From: CALXQW01 sp031553045
Lineage (GTDB): Bacteria > Verrucomicrobiota > Verrucomicrobiia > Opitutales > Intestinicryptomonadaceae
Direction of reading: 5' to 3'
DNA length: 64,000 bases
Assembly (NCBI GenBank): GCA_031553045.1
Contig: JAVBLZ010000009.1
Coordinates: forward strand, 32,180-96,179
The notes under the pieces are model-generated. The model saw only the letters and a list, made by a program, of their open reading frames with translations, made no database searches and was not told the origin of the DNA. Made by a program: the position numbers and the translations under genes. Positions 8,105 to 15,843 of the stretch are shown piece by piece (the stretch's first letter is position 1; every line of letters begins with the position of its first letter).

Positions 8105-9073
8105 ATGACGAAAGATGATCTTGATAATAAGATAGCTGTGATAAAAAATGACAGCTCCAAAACATTTGAAATAACTCCACGCCAACTCATTAACGCGCTT
8201 GGATGTGAACGAAGAACAAAAAATAACACCGCAGAAATAGATGACTTTTTAAATGAACATCGGATTGAGACCGTTCCAAGCTATCTCGATATCTGGGTAG
8301 ATGCTTCTATTATCTTACGTCACAAAGAAAAAGCTACAACGAGGACCGAGTTTGACCCCATAAAACGTTTGCAAATATTAAAAGCGGCAAACATAAAGCC
8401 TACGTCAATAAATCCAGATGCCGACCTTCAAAAAGCAATAACATTAATGTTGCACAATGATTATTCTCAACTCCCTGTTGCTACTAACGATAGAGACGCT
8501 CGGGGATTTATTTCTTGGGAAACTATCGCAAAAGCATATCTTTCTAAAAAAACAATTACAAAAGTTAGCGACTGCATGGAGAAAGATATCAATATTCTTC
8601 CATTAGATAAGCCCCTTTTGGATTCAATGAAAGTCATCAATGAGCATGGATTTGTTTTGGTTAAAGGAAGCGACAATGTTATATGCGGAATTGTAACTGT
8701 TGCGGATATATCCTACGTTCTGGGATATATAACAGAGCCTTTTATGTTGCTAGAAGAAATTGAAAAAAATTTACGCCTTTTATTAGATGGTATTTTTTTA
8801 AAAGAGGATCTAGCCCGTATGTTTCCAGATTTTTCTTATAGTACCATAGACGATTTAACATTTGGAGATTATATAAGAATTATTGAAAATGAATCTAATT
8901 GGAAAAAACTATCTATAATGGCCGATAGATCAAAAGTTAAAAATGTTTTAGATGAAATACGAAATATACGAAATGATGTAATGCATTTTGACCCAGATGG
9001 GCTTAGTCACAGTGATTTTGAATCGTTAAGAAAAGCATCTCGATTCGTTGCGAAATTGCGTTCTTTAAAATAA
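8105..9073 (+). CDS. CBS-domain protein with C-terminal HEPN ribonuclease-like domain
   Basis: This 322-residue protein has an N-terminal winged-helix-like segment (ITPRQLINALGCERR), a central pair of CBS repeats (about residues 100-220, with HNDYSQLPVA and IVTVADISYVLG), and a C-terminal helical domain ending in EIRNIRNDVMHFD. RNDVMH fits the R-x4-H catalytic motif of HEPN RNases. CBS pairs usually bind adenine nucleotides, so a nucleotide-gated toxin is a reasonable reading. Proteins of this architecture occur in defence-type contexts. It runs opposite to the phage genes and looks like a cargo gene giving superinfection exclusion. No separate antitoxin gene is adjacent. Confidence 0.75.
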   Translation: MTKDDLDNKIAVIKNDSSKTFEITPRQLINALGCERRTKNNTAEIDDFLNEHRIETVPSYLDIWVDASIILRHKEKATTRTEFDPIKRLQILKAANIKPTSINPDADLQKAITLMLHNDYSQLPVATNDRDARGFISWETIAKAYLSKKTITKVSDCMEKDINILPLDKPLLDSMKVINEHGFVLVKGSDNVICGIVTVADISYVLGYITEPFMLLEEIEKNLRLLLDGIFLKEDLARMFPDFSYSTIDDLTFGDYIRIIENESNWKKLSIMADRSKVKNVLDEIRNIRNDVMHFDPDGLSHSDFESLRKASRFVAKLRSLK

Positions 9074-9082
9074 TAATTTTTT

Positions 9083-9154
9083 ATGCAGAGGGCGGATTTG
9101 AACCGCCAGTTTCCTGAGTATGCGTCGGGTGTTTTGCCGTTAAACTACTCTGCG
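9083..9154 (-). tRNA. Phage-borne tRNA-like gene, apparent CAU anticodon
   Basis: The minus strand folds as a cloverleaf: six acceptor pairs (GCAGAG with CTCTGC) plus a C1-A72 mismatch, a four-pair D stem (GTTT/AAAC) with the loop AACGGCA, and a perfect T arm (GGCGG, loop TTCAAAT, CCGCC). The anticodon arm CCCGA/TCAGG has one C-A mismatch and the loop CGCATAC, giving CAT at 34-36 but G instead of the near-universal U at 33. No CCA is encoded. It may be a decaying or unusual phage tRNA (Met- or Ile2-like), and the body resembles tRNA-Gln. Confidence 0.6.
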
Positions 9155-9163
9155 TAAATAACA

Positions 9164-9757
9164 TTATTTTGAGTTTTCTTGCAGTTCTATGAGTTCATTG
9201 TAGATTTCCATGAGTGGTGTGAGGTCGTTGATGAGGGCTTCGCGCTCAATGAAGTTCCAATCGCTGGCAGGTTTGTGCGCTATGGTTTTGCGATACCATA
9301 AAACAATGGCGTCTATGTGCGAAACGTGGACAACAAGGGGCGTAATTTTTTCTGATTTTTCAGGCTTTGGAGTGTTTGGGAAAATGCCTGTTGCGATATA
9401 TGCCTGCCTCAAAGTTTTAGGGGAGCTTTGCTCCAAATCTTTCACATGTGAAAGATTTGAATTAGCCAAACTTTCATTTACCTTGCGCGAAAGCTTCATG
9501 TATCGCCAAGCGGTTACGGAATCAAAATTACATTCTTTCGCTATCCAATTTTCCCAATTACCGTGTCCAAGATTTTTCTTAGCATCGGTCAAAAGTGCGC
9601 CACATTCCAAGTCGTATGCAATGGCTTCTTGGGCTCTGTCTTTTGCTTCGCTTGCAATGCTTTCCGCCTTGTCATGAAGCTCGTTGATCTTGGAAATAAT
9701 TTTTGGAGATATTGCGACGCTGAAAGATTTAGTCGTAAGAGAAGTTTTTTCGCTCAT
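9164..9757 (-). CDS. DUF3102-like DNA-associated protein
   Basis: This 197-residue protein resembles the DUF3102 family found on phages and plasmids. Its signature stretch is AIAYDLECGALLTDAKK followed by GHGNWENWIAKECNFDSVTA and WRYMKLSRKV (about residues 45-92), which resembles the helical KfrA/ParB-associated folds. The C-terminal 60 residues are less conserved. No membrane segment is seen. It follows the HTH gene in the replication-side operon. A regulatory or partition-related role is typical for the family but not proven here. Confidence 0.65.
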   Translation of the reverse strand: MSEKTSLTTKSFSVAISPKIISKINELHDKAESIASEAKDRAQEAIAYDLECGALLTDAKKNLGHGNWENWIAKECNFDSVTAWRYMKLSRKVNESLANSNLSHVKDLEQSSPKTLRQAYIATGIFPNTPKPEKSEKITPLVVHVSHIDAIVLWYRKTIAHKPASDWNFIEREALINDLTPLMEIYNELIELQENSK

Positions 9758-9779
9758 AACAAGTCTCTTTCTGTCAAAA

Positions 9780-10376
9780 TTAAGACCTGAATTTTGAGGA
9801 CTTCTTCTCGCTAGAATTCTCCCAAGCTTTGGTTAATGACGAACCTAGAGACTGCGCTTGCGTCAAATTTACGAGCCTCGCTTTTTTGTACGCTTTGCAG
9901 GCAAATTCGGACTTCATGAGGCTTGAGGGCTTTATTCCCAGAAGTTTTTGCCATTCTTTTACTCTGAACGAAATCGCCGCCCTTGTTACGCCGTAATGTT
10001 TTGCCAACTCCGTTTGCGTTTTTATCGCAAGAAGATTATCCATCCCAAGCGCAAACAAAAGAGCGTCTCTATCGACAAGCGCATCCTTCATTTTTTTATG
10101 ACTTTGCAGACGCTGGAAAACCCAGCACAAAAGAAGTGAGCCATACGCCTTTGCTTTTTCCGCAACATCCGAATCATCCAAGTTTTCTTTTTTGTCGAAT
10201 TTGTCGTAATCAAAATCTTCGCCTATACTTGCGAAAGCGGCTTCGTAATTGGGAGTGAAGATTTTATTATTATCGTCTAAGGGTTTGTCCAAACCCTGCA
10301 TCTTGAGCTTGGATTTTTCTTTTGCGGACAGACTTTCAAACCATTTTTTGTATTCCGTTTGATATTTATTGTTCAT
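9780..10376 (-). CDS. HTH-containing element protein
   Basis: This 198-residue, highly charged protein has a helix-turn-helix in its C-terminal half: KTQTELAKHYGVTRAAISF (about residues 118-136), followed by RVKEWQKLLG. The N-terminal half is acidic and contains LLLCWVFQRLQSHKKMKDAL, probably helical. I do not recognise a named family; a sequence-specific DNA-binding regulator of the element is the likely role. It lies between the primase-helicase and the DUF3102-like gene on the same strand, 22 bases ahead of the latter. Confidence 0.6.
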   Translation of the reverse strand: MNNKYQTEYKKWFESLSAKEKSKLKMQGLDKPLDDNNKIFTPNYEAAFASIGEDFDYDKFDKKENLDDSDVAEKAKAYGSLLLCWVFQRLQSHKKMKDALVDRDALLFALGMDNLLAIKTQTELAKHYGVTRAAISFRVKEWQKLLGIKPSSLMKSEFACKAYKKARLVNLTQAQSLGSSLTKAWENSSEKKSSKFRS

Positions 10377-10452
10377 GACTTTTGCCTTTCGTTTTTTGTG
10401 TGAAAAAACAAAAGCCCCGACCCAAACAAAGCGTACTCCCGTGAAATATCCT

Positions 10453-10566
10453 TCTCTCCCCTTAAAGGGGAGAGATAGGGAATATTCTCACTGGAGTGCC
10501 AGCTGTTGTTTCGGAAAATCCATTCATGTGAAGCTGTGAAAATATATAAGTTTTTCACTTCACAGC
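10453..10566. repeat. Two inverted repeats in the spacer after the primase gene
   Basis: In the 214-base spacer between the primase gene and the HTH gene, 10453-10463 and 10465-10475 form a perfect 11-base inverted repeat around one base (TCTCTCCCCTT / AAGGGGAGAGA). Further on, GCTGTGAA (10533-10540) pairs with TTCACAGC (10559-10566), enclosing an AT-rich loop. Such structures beside a primase-helicase gene can be replication origins, regulator sites or terminators; none has a clear T-run on the minus strand. Confidence 0.45.
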
Positions 10567-10590
10567 AGAGAGTATTGGTGAAATTTTCTC

Positions 10591-12570
10591 TCACGCGCCG
10601 CCGCCTTTCTGCCCGTAGAGCGCACCCCGCCAAAGTTTTGCATCCTTGTCGTAAACCAGGATGTTCGCCTCTCTGCGGCGGGTTGCATCAAAGACCTTGC
10701 AGGCCTCATTGAAAGAAGCCGGCTTCCCGAGCTCCCGCAACTTAGCGCAAATGTATTCAAAAAGTTTGCTCTTCGAATATTCCTTGTCATGCGGCAAGGG
10801 CGGCATGTGTTGAAGATTCAGGCAATCATACTTGGAGCGGCGTTCGCCCTCAGAATCATCTTTCTGCGGCTGTGTCGTAGTCTGCCAATAAATTTTCCCG
10901 TCTTGTGCGTGCGTGAGGAAAGTCCGCCCCGCCACACCAGACCTGCGGCCGCGTTTTGCGTGAGTAAGCTCAAAGACGTTGTTATCATCGCTATTCTGAA
11001 CCAATACGGAAACGGCGCGCGCCCAATTTGTAAGCTCAGACGAACCGATGCCAAGGTACGAAAGGTCGGCGACATTTTTCACGGGCTTGTCTTTGGGCGG
11101 CTTGCCCGTGTGGTGCATGATAATCAGCCCCATGTTGAATTTCTGAATTACAGGGTTCAGCTGATTACGCAGAAAGCTTGAGCATACAGACTGAAGGCTG
11201 ATGTCGTCCCCGATGTAGGAAAGAAGCGGGTCTATGATTACGATGTCGGGAGCATAGCGCGCACAAATCTTTTCCAGAATTTTGATAAACAAAGTTCCGC
11301 TGGATTTGTTTTCGGAAATTATAAACAAATTCTTCCGCAGTAGCTCCAATTCATCTTGCGAAATATCCATCACATTTAGGATGGATTTTGAAGGCTCAAG
11401 CAAATCTAGCCTGTTATTTTCCGCCTGAATCAGTATGACTTTGCGCGGGATATGCGGGGCAAGTTCAAAGATTGCTCTGCCCGTTGCAAAGTGCAGCGCA
11501 ACCTGCATTGCGAAAACACTTTTGCCAATTCCAGACTGCGCAACAATCAGCCAAGAGCCGTCCCTACACAGAAATCTTTTGCCGACGAGAGAGTCCGACA
11601 TATCGTTGGCGTCTGCGCTTATGATGTCGTCAATCCCCATAATATCGAGGGCGAGATTTTCACGCTCATCGAGCCACTTGTCCCAAGATGGGGCGTCGGG
11701 ATTTACTGCCAACAATGACTGTTTTGCATTGCCACGAAACGCGCCAGGCATACGCGAAAGTCTGCTTGGATTTTTGCAAGCTCTGTCTACAGGAAAGCCG
11801 CGTGATTCCAGAAATTTATGCAGCTCGGCAACTTTGCGACGGAAGGCGTTTTCATCCTTGCCGGCATCGATTTTGATTATCGCGTGAATCGACTTACCGC
11901 CCGAATCCACAAGTGCCACGTAGGGCAGTTTCAATTCCTTGATTTTCTCAAGCTGCTCATGCTTGGGCAGGATGTCCGCCTCAATCAGGCAATGCCGAAA
12001 TTCCACAACATCGGAATCTTTACAGCCATCTCCAGAGACAGGATTTAAGCGTATCCAAGCTCCTGCATCCTTTTTGTATGTGACTATGGCGCGTGAAATT
12101 TCTCCCGCCTGCAGCGCAGTTGTCATCTCCTCAAAACTTTTACAAACACCTTTGCCGATAGGGATATGCTTGCCGTTTCTAAAGACAGATTCGCTTACGA
12201 AATTGATTCTGTCGCCTGATTTGTAGAGAGCCTTCAGGTATTCAAGAAGTTCAAGATTTGGGGATTTTTCTTGAGGTTTTACCGCTTGGGAAGAAGCATT
12301 TTTTGTCGGCACATAGCCGTCTTCCTTCGCAAACTGCACAAGTGAACCTATGCTAATTGGATTGCCCGAAAAATTGCTAAAAGACTTCCATTTTGCCTCG
12401 CAAACACCAGGCTTATACTTTGCAGATTTTTTGCTCCACTCATCCCAATCCCGCCAATCCGCCCCCGCAGAATGCAATGCCATACCGACTTTCAGCCACG
12501 TATCATAATCATCCGCGCGGTATGACTGCAGTGACGATAAAAGCCGCAAAGCCCTGTCTCTATCTGTCAT
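10591..12570 (-). CDS. Primase-helicase (PriCT-2, primase-like and RecA-type ATPase domains)
   Basis: This 659-residue replication protein has three parts. Residues 1-75 match a PriCT-2 domain (YDTWLKVGMALHSAG, then EWSKKSAKY and KWKSF). Residues about 150-290 resemble an archaeo-eukaryotic-type primase, with VDSGGKSIHAIIKID and the NPSRLSRMPGAFR block. Residues about 325-560 form a RecA/DnaB-like ATPase with Walker A AQSGIGKS and Walker B DIVIIDPLLSYI. It would initiate replication of the element. The start overlaps the stop of the upstream HTH gene as ATGA, so the two are co-translated. Confidence 0.85.
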   Translation of the reverse strand: MTDRDRALRLLSSLQSYRADDYDTWLKVGMALHSAGADWRDWDEWSKKSAKYKPGVCEAKWKSFSNFSGNPISIGSLVQFAKEDGYVPTKNASSQAVKPQEKSPNLELLEYLKALYKSGDRINFVSESVFRNGKHIPIGKGVCKSFEEMTTALQAGEISRAIVTYKKDAGAWIRLNPVSGDGCKDSDVVEFRHCLIEADILPKHEQLEKIKELKLPYVALVDSGGKSIHAIIKIDAGKDENAFRRKVAELHKFLESRGFPVDRACKNPSRLSRMPGAFRGNAKQSLLAVNPDAPSWDKWLDERENLALDIMGIDDIISADANDMSDSLVGKRFLCRDGSWLIVAQSGIGKSVFAMQVALHFATGRAIFELAPHIPRKVILIQAENNRLDLLEPSKSILNVMDISQDELELLRKNLFIISENKSSGTLFIKILEKICARYAPDIVIIDPLLSYIGDDISLQSVCSSFLRNQLNPVIQKFNMGLIIMHHTGKPPKDKPVKNVADLSYLGIGSSELTNWARAVSVLVQNSDDNNVFELTHAKRGRRSGVAGRTFLTHAQDGKIYWQTTTQPQKDDSEGERRSKYDCLNLQHMPPLPHDKEYSKSKLFEYICAKLRELGKPASFNEACKVFDATRRREANILVYDKDAKLWRGALYGQKGGGA

Positions 12571-13016
12571 GGCAAGACTCCTTTTTGATTTTCCAAATCG
12601 CCAAGGCGTCTTACGACTGACCGCAAGTTGTTGTTTACTCTTTTAAACGGCAAAAATCCACGTGCGCTTTTTCCTATTGGCGGAGCAAGAATTACTGGAT
12701 GCTTAGGTCTACTACATTGCGAACGTTCAAACTTTAAAATTTCCGAAAGCATTACGCAGTGAGGTCTGCGCGGGCGATGGTTTTTTGACAACACAAGAGG
12801 TATATTGTAATGTGAAACAATCTCTCTTGCGTGAACCGATGAGCAATTCCAGCGCAAGGCCAAATCATCCATCTTGAAAACTTGCCGTGAAATTTTGTCG
12901 TCCAATTTATCCGACACATTCCGTAAAACTTCGCCGCTTAAACGCACGGCACCCACAAGGGATTTTATCTCTTCTTCAATGCTTTCTATTTTTCTCAAAA
13001 CCGTATTTTCGTTCAT
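12567..13016 (-). CDS. Small HTH protein of the element (excisionase/regulator-like)
   Basis: This 149-residue protein begins with a short coiled coil (about residues 8-45) followed by a helix-turn-helix-like segment (FKMDDLALRWNCSSVHAREI, about 48-67) of the kind seen in MerR/excisionase-type small proteins. The C-terminus is basic. It is the first gene of the minus-strand replication operon and starts opposite the integrase. A role as excisionase, repressor or primase loader is inferred from position and fold only. Confidence 0.6.
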   Translation of the reverse strand: MNENTVLRKIESIEEEIKSLVGAVRLSGEVLRNVSDKLDDKISRQVFKMDDLALRWNCSSVHAREIVSHYNIPLVLSKNHRPRRPHCVMLSEILKFERSQCSRPKHPVILAPPIGKSARGFLPFKRVNNNLRSVVRRLGDLENQKGVLP

Positions 13017-13164
13017 AAAACACGAGCCTTGTCAAAAATACTCACCGTGAAATTCGCTTATTATCACGCTTTCACGAGCCTCCTTTCGTAATGTATGATA
13101 AAGAATGTCCTAAAGAATGACAATTCCAAAAAGTATTAAATATCAAAATATATCCATAATAATC

Positions 13165-13193
13165 TTGAATATTTTGACAAATTTTTATAGAAT
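13165..13193 (+). promoter_or_regulatory. Integrase promoter, apparently giving a leaderless mRNA
   Basis: TTGAAT (13165-13170), a 17-base spacer and TAGAAT (13188-13193) form a good sigma-70 promoter. Transcription would begin near 13200, and the integrase ATG is at 13202, so the mRNA would have almost no leader. No Shine-Dalgarno precedes the ATG, which agrees. Confidence 0.55.
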
Positions 13194-13201
13194 TAAGACC
13201 T

Positions 13202-14368
13202 ATGAGCAGAACACCTAAAGTAAGGAAATTGTATAATCCAAAACGCAGTTCTCCATTCCAAGTTTCTTGGAGGATAGACGCAAAACAGTATTCGCGTTTT
13301 TTTAAAACCGAAGCGGATCAGGAGGAATTTGCGTCGCAGATGTCTCCTTATTTCGACAATGACAAAATAGAAATCTTGAAGCTCGATACATCGGCTATTG
13401 GCGACATAATTTCAATAAATCGAAAGCGCGGAGAAGTCTCATTCATGGAGATGTGGAAGTTTTATGAGAAACACCACAAAGCACGTGAAGTCTTGACTCT
13501 GTGGCAAGCCGCAGACGTCTATATTCGAACTCTAAAACAGCAAGATTTGGATAAAGGCTACATCAATCACGCAAGGAATATTATGGAAAAACTTTGCGAA
13601 AGCTTGGGCGATACTCTGATTGAAGAAATCAGGCGTGAAACCTTGGAATATTGGCTTTCACAATTGCCATACAGCCCCGTGACCAAAAAGAATTATCGCT
13701 CCACAATACGTGCCGCATGGACATTTTTTGAACGTAGCGATTGGATAGAAAAGAACGTGGCAATTGCCCTTAAATGCCCAAAAATTGTTCGTGAAGAAAT
13801 TGGAATTTTAAGCGTCGCCGAAGTCGAACAGCTATTTAGGGCGAACGAAAAAGCTGATAGGGAAATTTGCGGACTCTTGGCTTTAGGTTTGTTCGCAGGC
13901 ATGAGAAGTTCTGCGATTCCGAGAGTAGAATTTGACGAGATAAATTTCCAGACACGCGGCATATTGACACCCGCTTCAAAAACAAAAAAATCCCGCCGTG
14001 ATTACATCGAAAAATTACCGGATAACTTATGGGCATGGCTAGAGCAAACTCCTAAAAAAGCCTTCGGTTGGCGCGATAGAAAATTCAAAAAGCGCAAAGA
14101 GTCCGCATTTCGTAGAGCTGGACTTCTTGTTTCCGCAACCGATGCAAAACATCTCGCCAAGAAGGGCGTAAGGGTACAGGTTAAATTCCCGCCCCACAAC
14201 GCGATGCGCCACAGCTTCGCTTCATACCACGTCGCATGGAAACGCGACTTCCAAAACACTGCCCTAATCATGAGCCACAGACATACAAACATCCTCTTCG
14301 ACCACTACAGAGGCATAGCCACCCAAGAAAACGCCGAAAAATATTTCAACATATATCCGTCAAAATAA
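13202..14368 (+). CDS. int: Tyrosine integrase of the element
   Basis: This 388-residue protein is a phage-type tyrosine recombinase. It has an N-terminal arm-binding-type region (about residues 1-90), a core-binding SAM-like domain (about 100-200), and a catalytic domain with Arg in LFAGMRSSAI, the HNAMRHSF box (His-x-x-Arg), the second His in IMSHRH, and Tyr in FDHYRG. All five catalytic positions are present and the length is normal. The gene lies next to tRNA-Ser, its likely attachment site, and is divergent from the replication operon. Confidence 0.9.
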   Translation: MSRTPKVRKLYNPKRSSPFQVSWRIDAKQYSRFFKTEADQEEFASQMSPYFDNDKIEILKLDTSAIGDIISINRKRGEVSFMEMWKFYEKHHKAREVLTLWQAADVYIRTLKQQDLDKGYINHARNIMEKLCESLGDTLIEEIRRETLEYWLSQLPYSPVTKKNYRSTIRAAWTFFERSDWIEKNVAIALKCPKIVREEIGILSVAEVEQLFRANEKADREICGLLALGLFAGMRSSAIPRVEFDEINFQTRGILTPASKTKKSRRDYIEKLPDNLWAWLEQTPKKAFGWRDRKFKKRKESAFRRAGLLVSATDAKHLAKKGVRVQVKFPPHNAMRHSFASYHVAWKRDFQNTALIMSHRHTNILFDHYRGIATQENAEKYFNIYPSK

Positions 14369-14432
14369 ACTTTTTAAAAGTTCCACGGGTTGAAGCAAAA
14401 TATCGCAATTAATCAATTTCCATAAAACAACA

Positions 14433-14464
14433 AAGCCTCGGAAATCATATTTTTCGAGGCTTTT
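14433..14464 (+). terminator. Terminator after the integrase gene
   Basis: AAGCCTCG (14433-14440) pairs with CGAGGCTT (14455-14462), followed by a short T-run. It ends the plus-strand integrase transcript. Confidence 0.75.
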
Positions 14465-14585
14465 ATTGTGTTTTTGATGAGCCTAACAAACCTGTCCTGA
14501 GTCCTAAATGTCCAAGACAAAGTTTATGCTATTTTGCGGCACTATGTATATCGTGTCTCTGAAAACCCTGTATTCATGCGGTTTT

Positions 14586-14648
14586 ACAAAAAAACGTTTA
14601 TTTTTAGAAGTTTTTGCAGATTCGCAACTTACTAAAAATAAACGTTTT
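14586..14648 (-). terminator. Long hairpin terminator downstream of tRNA-Ser
   Basis: Seventeen bases at 14632-14648 are perfectly complementary to 14591-14607, and on the minus strand the hairpin runs into seven or more T residues. This is a strong Rho-independent terminator for the tRNA-Ser transcript, and it also protects the integrase region from read-through. Confidence 0.75.
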
Positions 14649-14664
14649 AAAACTGAAAAATTAC

Positions 14665-14752
14665 GGAGAGGGAGGGATTCGAACCCTCGGTACCCTTTTG
14701 GAGCACATACGATTTCCAGTCGTACCCGTTCGGCCAACTCCGGCACCTCTCC
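14665..14752 (-). tRNA. tRNA-Ser (GGA anticodon), probable attachment site
   Basis: The minus strand gives a class II tRNA of 88 bases: acceptor GGAGAGG with CCTCTCC and discriminator G, anticodon stem TACGA/TCGTA with loop CTGGAAA (anticodon GGA, codon TCC), a long variable arm (GTGCTCCAAAAGGGTAC), and T arm GAGGG, TTCGAAT, CCCTC. No CCA is encoded. The 3' end faces the integrase gene. Confidence 0.95.
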
Positions 14753-14934
14753 TAATTTGATAAACGATTTGTTTAAAGCCCGTGAAGCTAAACTTTTCAA
14801 TCTGTCAGTCAATACTTTTGTTGGGTTTAATTTTTTACACCAACAAACACAACTTGGCGATATATGTTGCGATGATTGGCAATATTTCAAATTGTTCGTC
14901 ATAGGCGCATATTGACGAGAAGTGAATGCTGCAA

Positions 14935-15519
14935 TCACCTATACGCCCTAAGCAATTCTATGGCTTTTTTATCACCTTTTTCTTTTGCGATATTAAGATA
15001 GCTTATCGCCATTTTATCGTCGGATTTAGATGCAGCTTCAACGCCCAACAATCTGTAATACCGCCCCGAACTATAAAAAATGGCGGCATAGATTAAAACA
15101 ATAACAAAGCAAAACGCCGTTAATCGCAGATAAAACCTTTTGAAACTTATTTTGCTTGGAGGAATGGGGCGCTCATTTCCTTTTTTTGCGACTTCATTTT
15201 TGTATATTATCCAAGAACCCAGTATCCCAAGTAAATTTGCGGAATATAAAGATGATACCATATATACATCGCTATATTTGGCGGGAAGTTCTAGGAACGC
15301 CCAAGATATTATAGCCAACAAAATTAACCCCCATACGAGTGAATATGATTTAATGGCTGTAGATTTATTGTAATAAGCGTATTTGAAGTTTGGTCTAAAT
15401 CCGAAACATGCAACGAATACAGAATCCGCCCTGGGGTCGTATTTCAACGGCGTTAAAAACCCGATTATACCGCCCACCATTATTGCGACACTAATATACA
15501 TTTTAATTGTTTCCAGCAT
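14935..15519 (-). CDS. Small multi-pass membrane protein with a C-terminal repeat-like tail
   Basis: This 194-residue protein has hydrophobic segments near residues 8-25, 58-73, 85-105 and 130-152. Its C-terminus (SDDKMAISYLNIAKEKGDKKAIELLRAY) resembles one Sel1/TPR-type helical repeat. I recognise no named family; it is probably an inner-membrane protein of unknown role. It lies alone between tRNA-Ser and the LplT-like gene. Its last bases are near the 5' flank of the tRNA, in the conserved chromosome outside the element. Confidence 0.5.
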   Translation of the reverse strand: MLETIKMYISVAIMVGGIIGFLTPLKYDPRADSVFVACFGFRPNFKYAYYNKSTAIKSYSLVWGLILLAIISWAFLELPAKYSDVYMVSSLYSANLLGILGSWIIYKNEVAKKGNERPIPPSKISFKRFYLRLTAFCFVIVLIYAAIFYSSGRYYRLLGVEAASKSDDKMAISYLNIAKEKGDKKAIELLRAYR

Positions 15520-15843
15520 GAAACCAATAAATAAAAGGATAGATTTAAAGTGAATAAACTATTTATTCAGAACCTGTAGGCTAGGCTTTTCAAAGCGTCA
15601 GTCAAGATTTTAGACCCATTGTCATATATTCTGACGCCTTTGAAAAATGCCAAGATGTTTCTAAAAAATCTCATGCGTTCAGAATTAATCACATGCCTTT
15701 GGGAAAATACACCGCATCCGTAGTCGGAAATTTTGAATCCAGTGCCCATTCTTAGCGGCGCAGTTTTACTAGTTTAAATGTCTGAATTTTAAAGACAGCT
15801 CTAGATATTCATTCTGCCTAAAGGATTGACATGACTTTTATTT
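15520..15843. other. Intergenic region without a convincing gene
   Basis: This 324-base gap lies between two divergent genes. A 60-codon frame on the minus strand (15567-15749) has no recognisable content. The stretch near 15577-15610 (GCTAGGCTTTTCA, then GTCAGTCAA) resembles 14786-14815 in the 5' flank of tRNA-Ser, an imperfect direct repeat of about 30 bases. No other structure is seen. Confidence 0.4.

Larger units (their letters stand above)
1..14664. mobile_element. Integrated phage or phage satellite (left end outside the window)
   Basis: A block of phage-type genes runs from the left edge to the 3' end of a tRNA-Ser gene. It contains a tyrosine integrase, primase-helicase, small and large terminase subunits, ParB-domain proteins, methyltransferases, a toxin-antitoxin pair and a tRNA-like gene, almost all on the minus strand. 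The integrase lies beside the 3' end of tRNA-Ser, the classic layout of a tRNA-integrated element. No portal, capsid, tail or lysis genes are seen here, so either they lie left of position 1 or the element is a satellite that borrows particles. The left attachment site is not in the window, so the exact ends are not established. Confidence 0.8.

Noticed and set aside
14504..14938. Open frames on both strands over the tRNA-Ser gene
   Set aside because: They translate the tRNA itself (the RDSNPRYPFGAHTISSRTRS type peptide is a well-known artefact) and its flanks, with no family similarity.
15567..15749. Small minus-strand frame of 60 codons
   Set aside because: No family, no Shine-Dalgarno, and partly repeated sequence; treated as non-coding.
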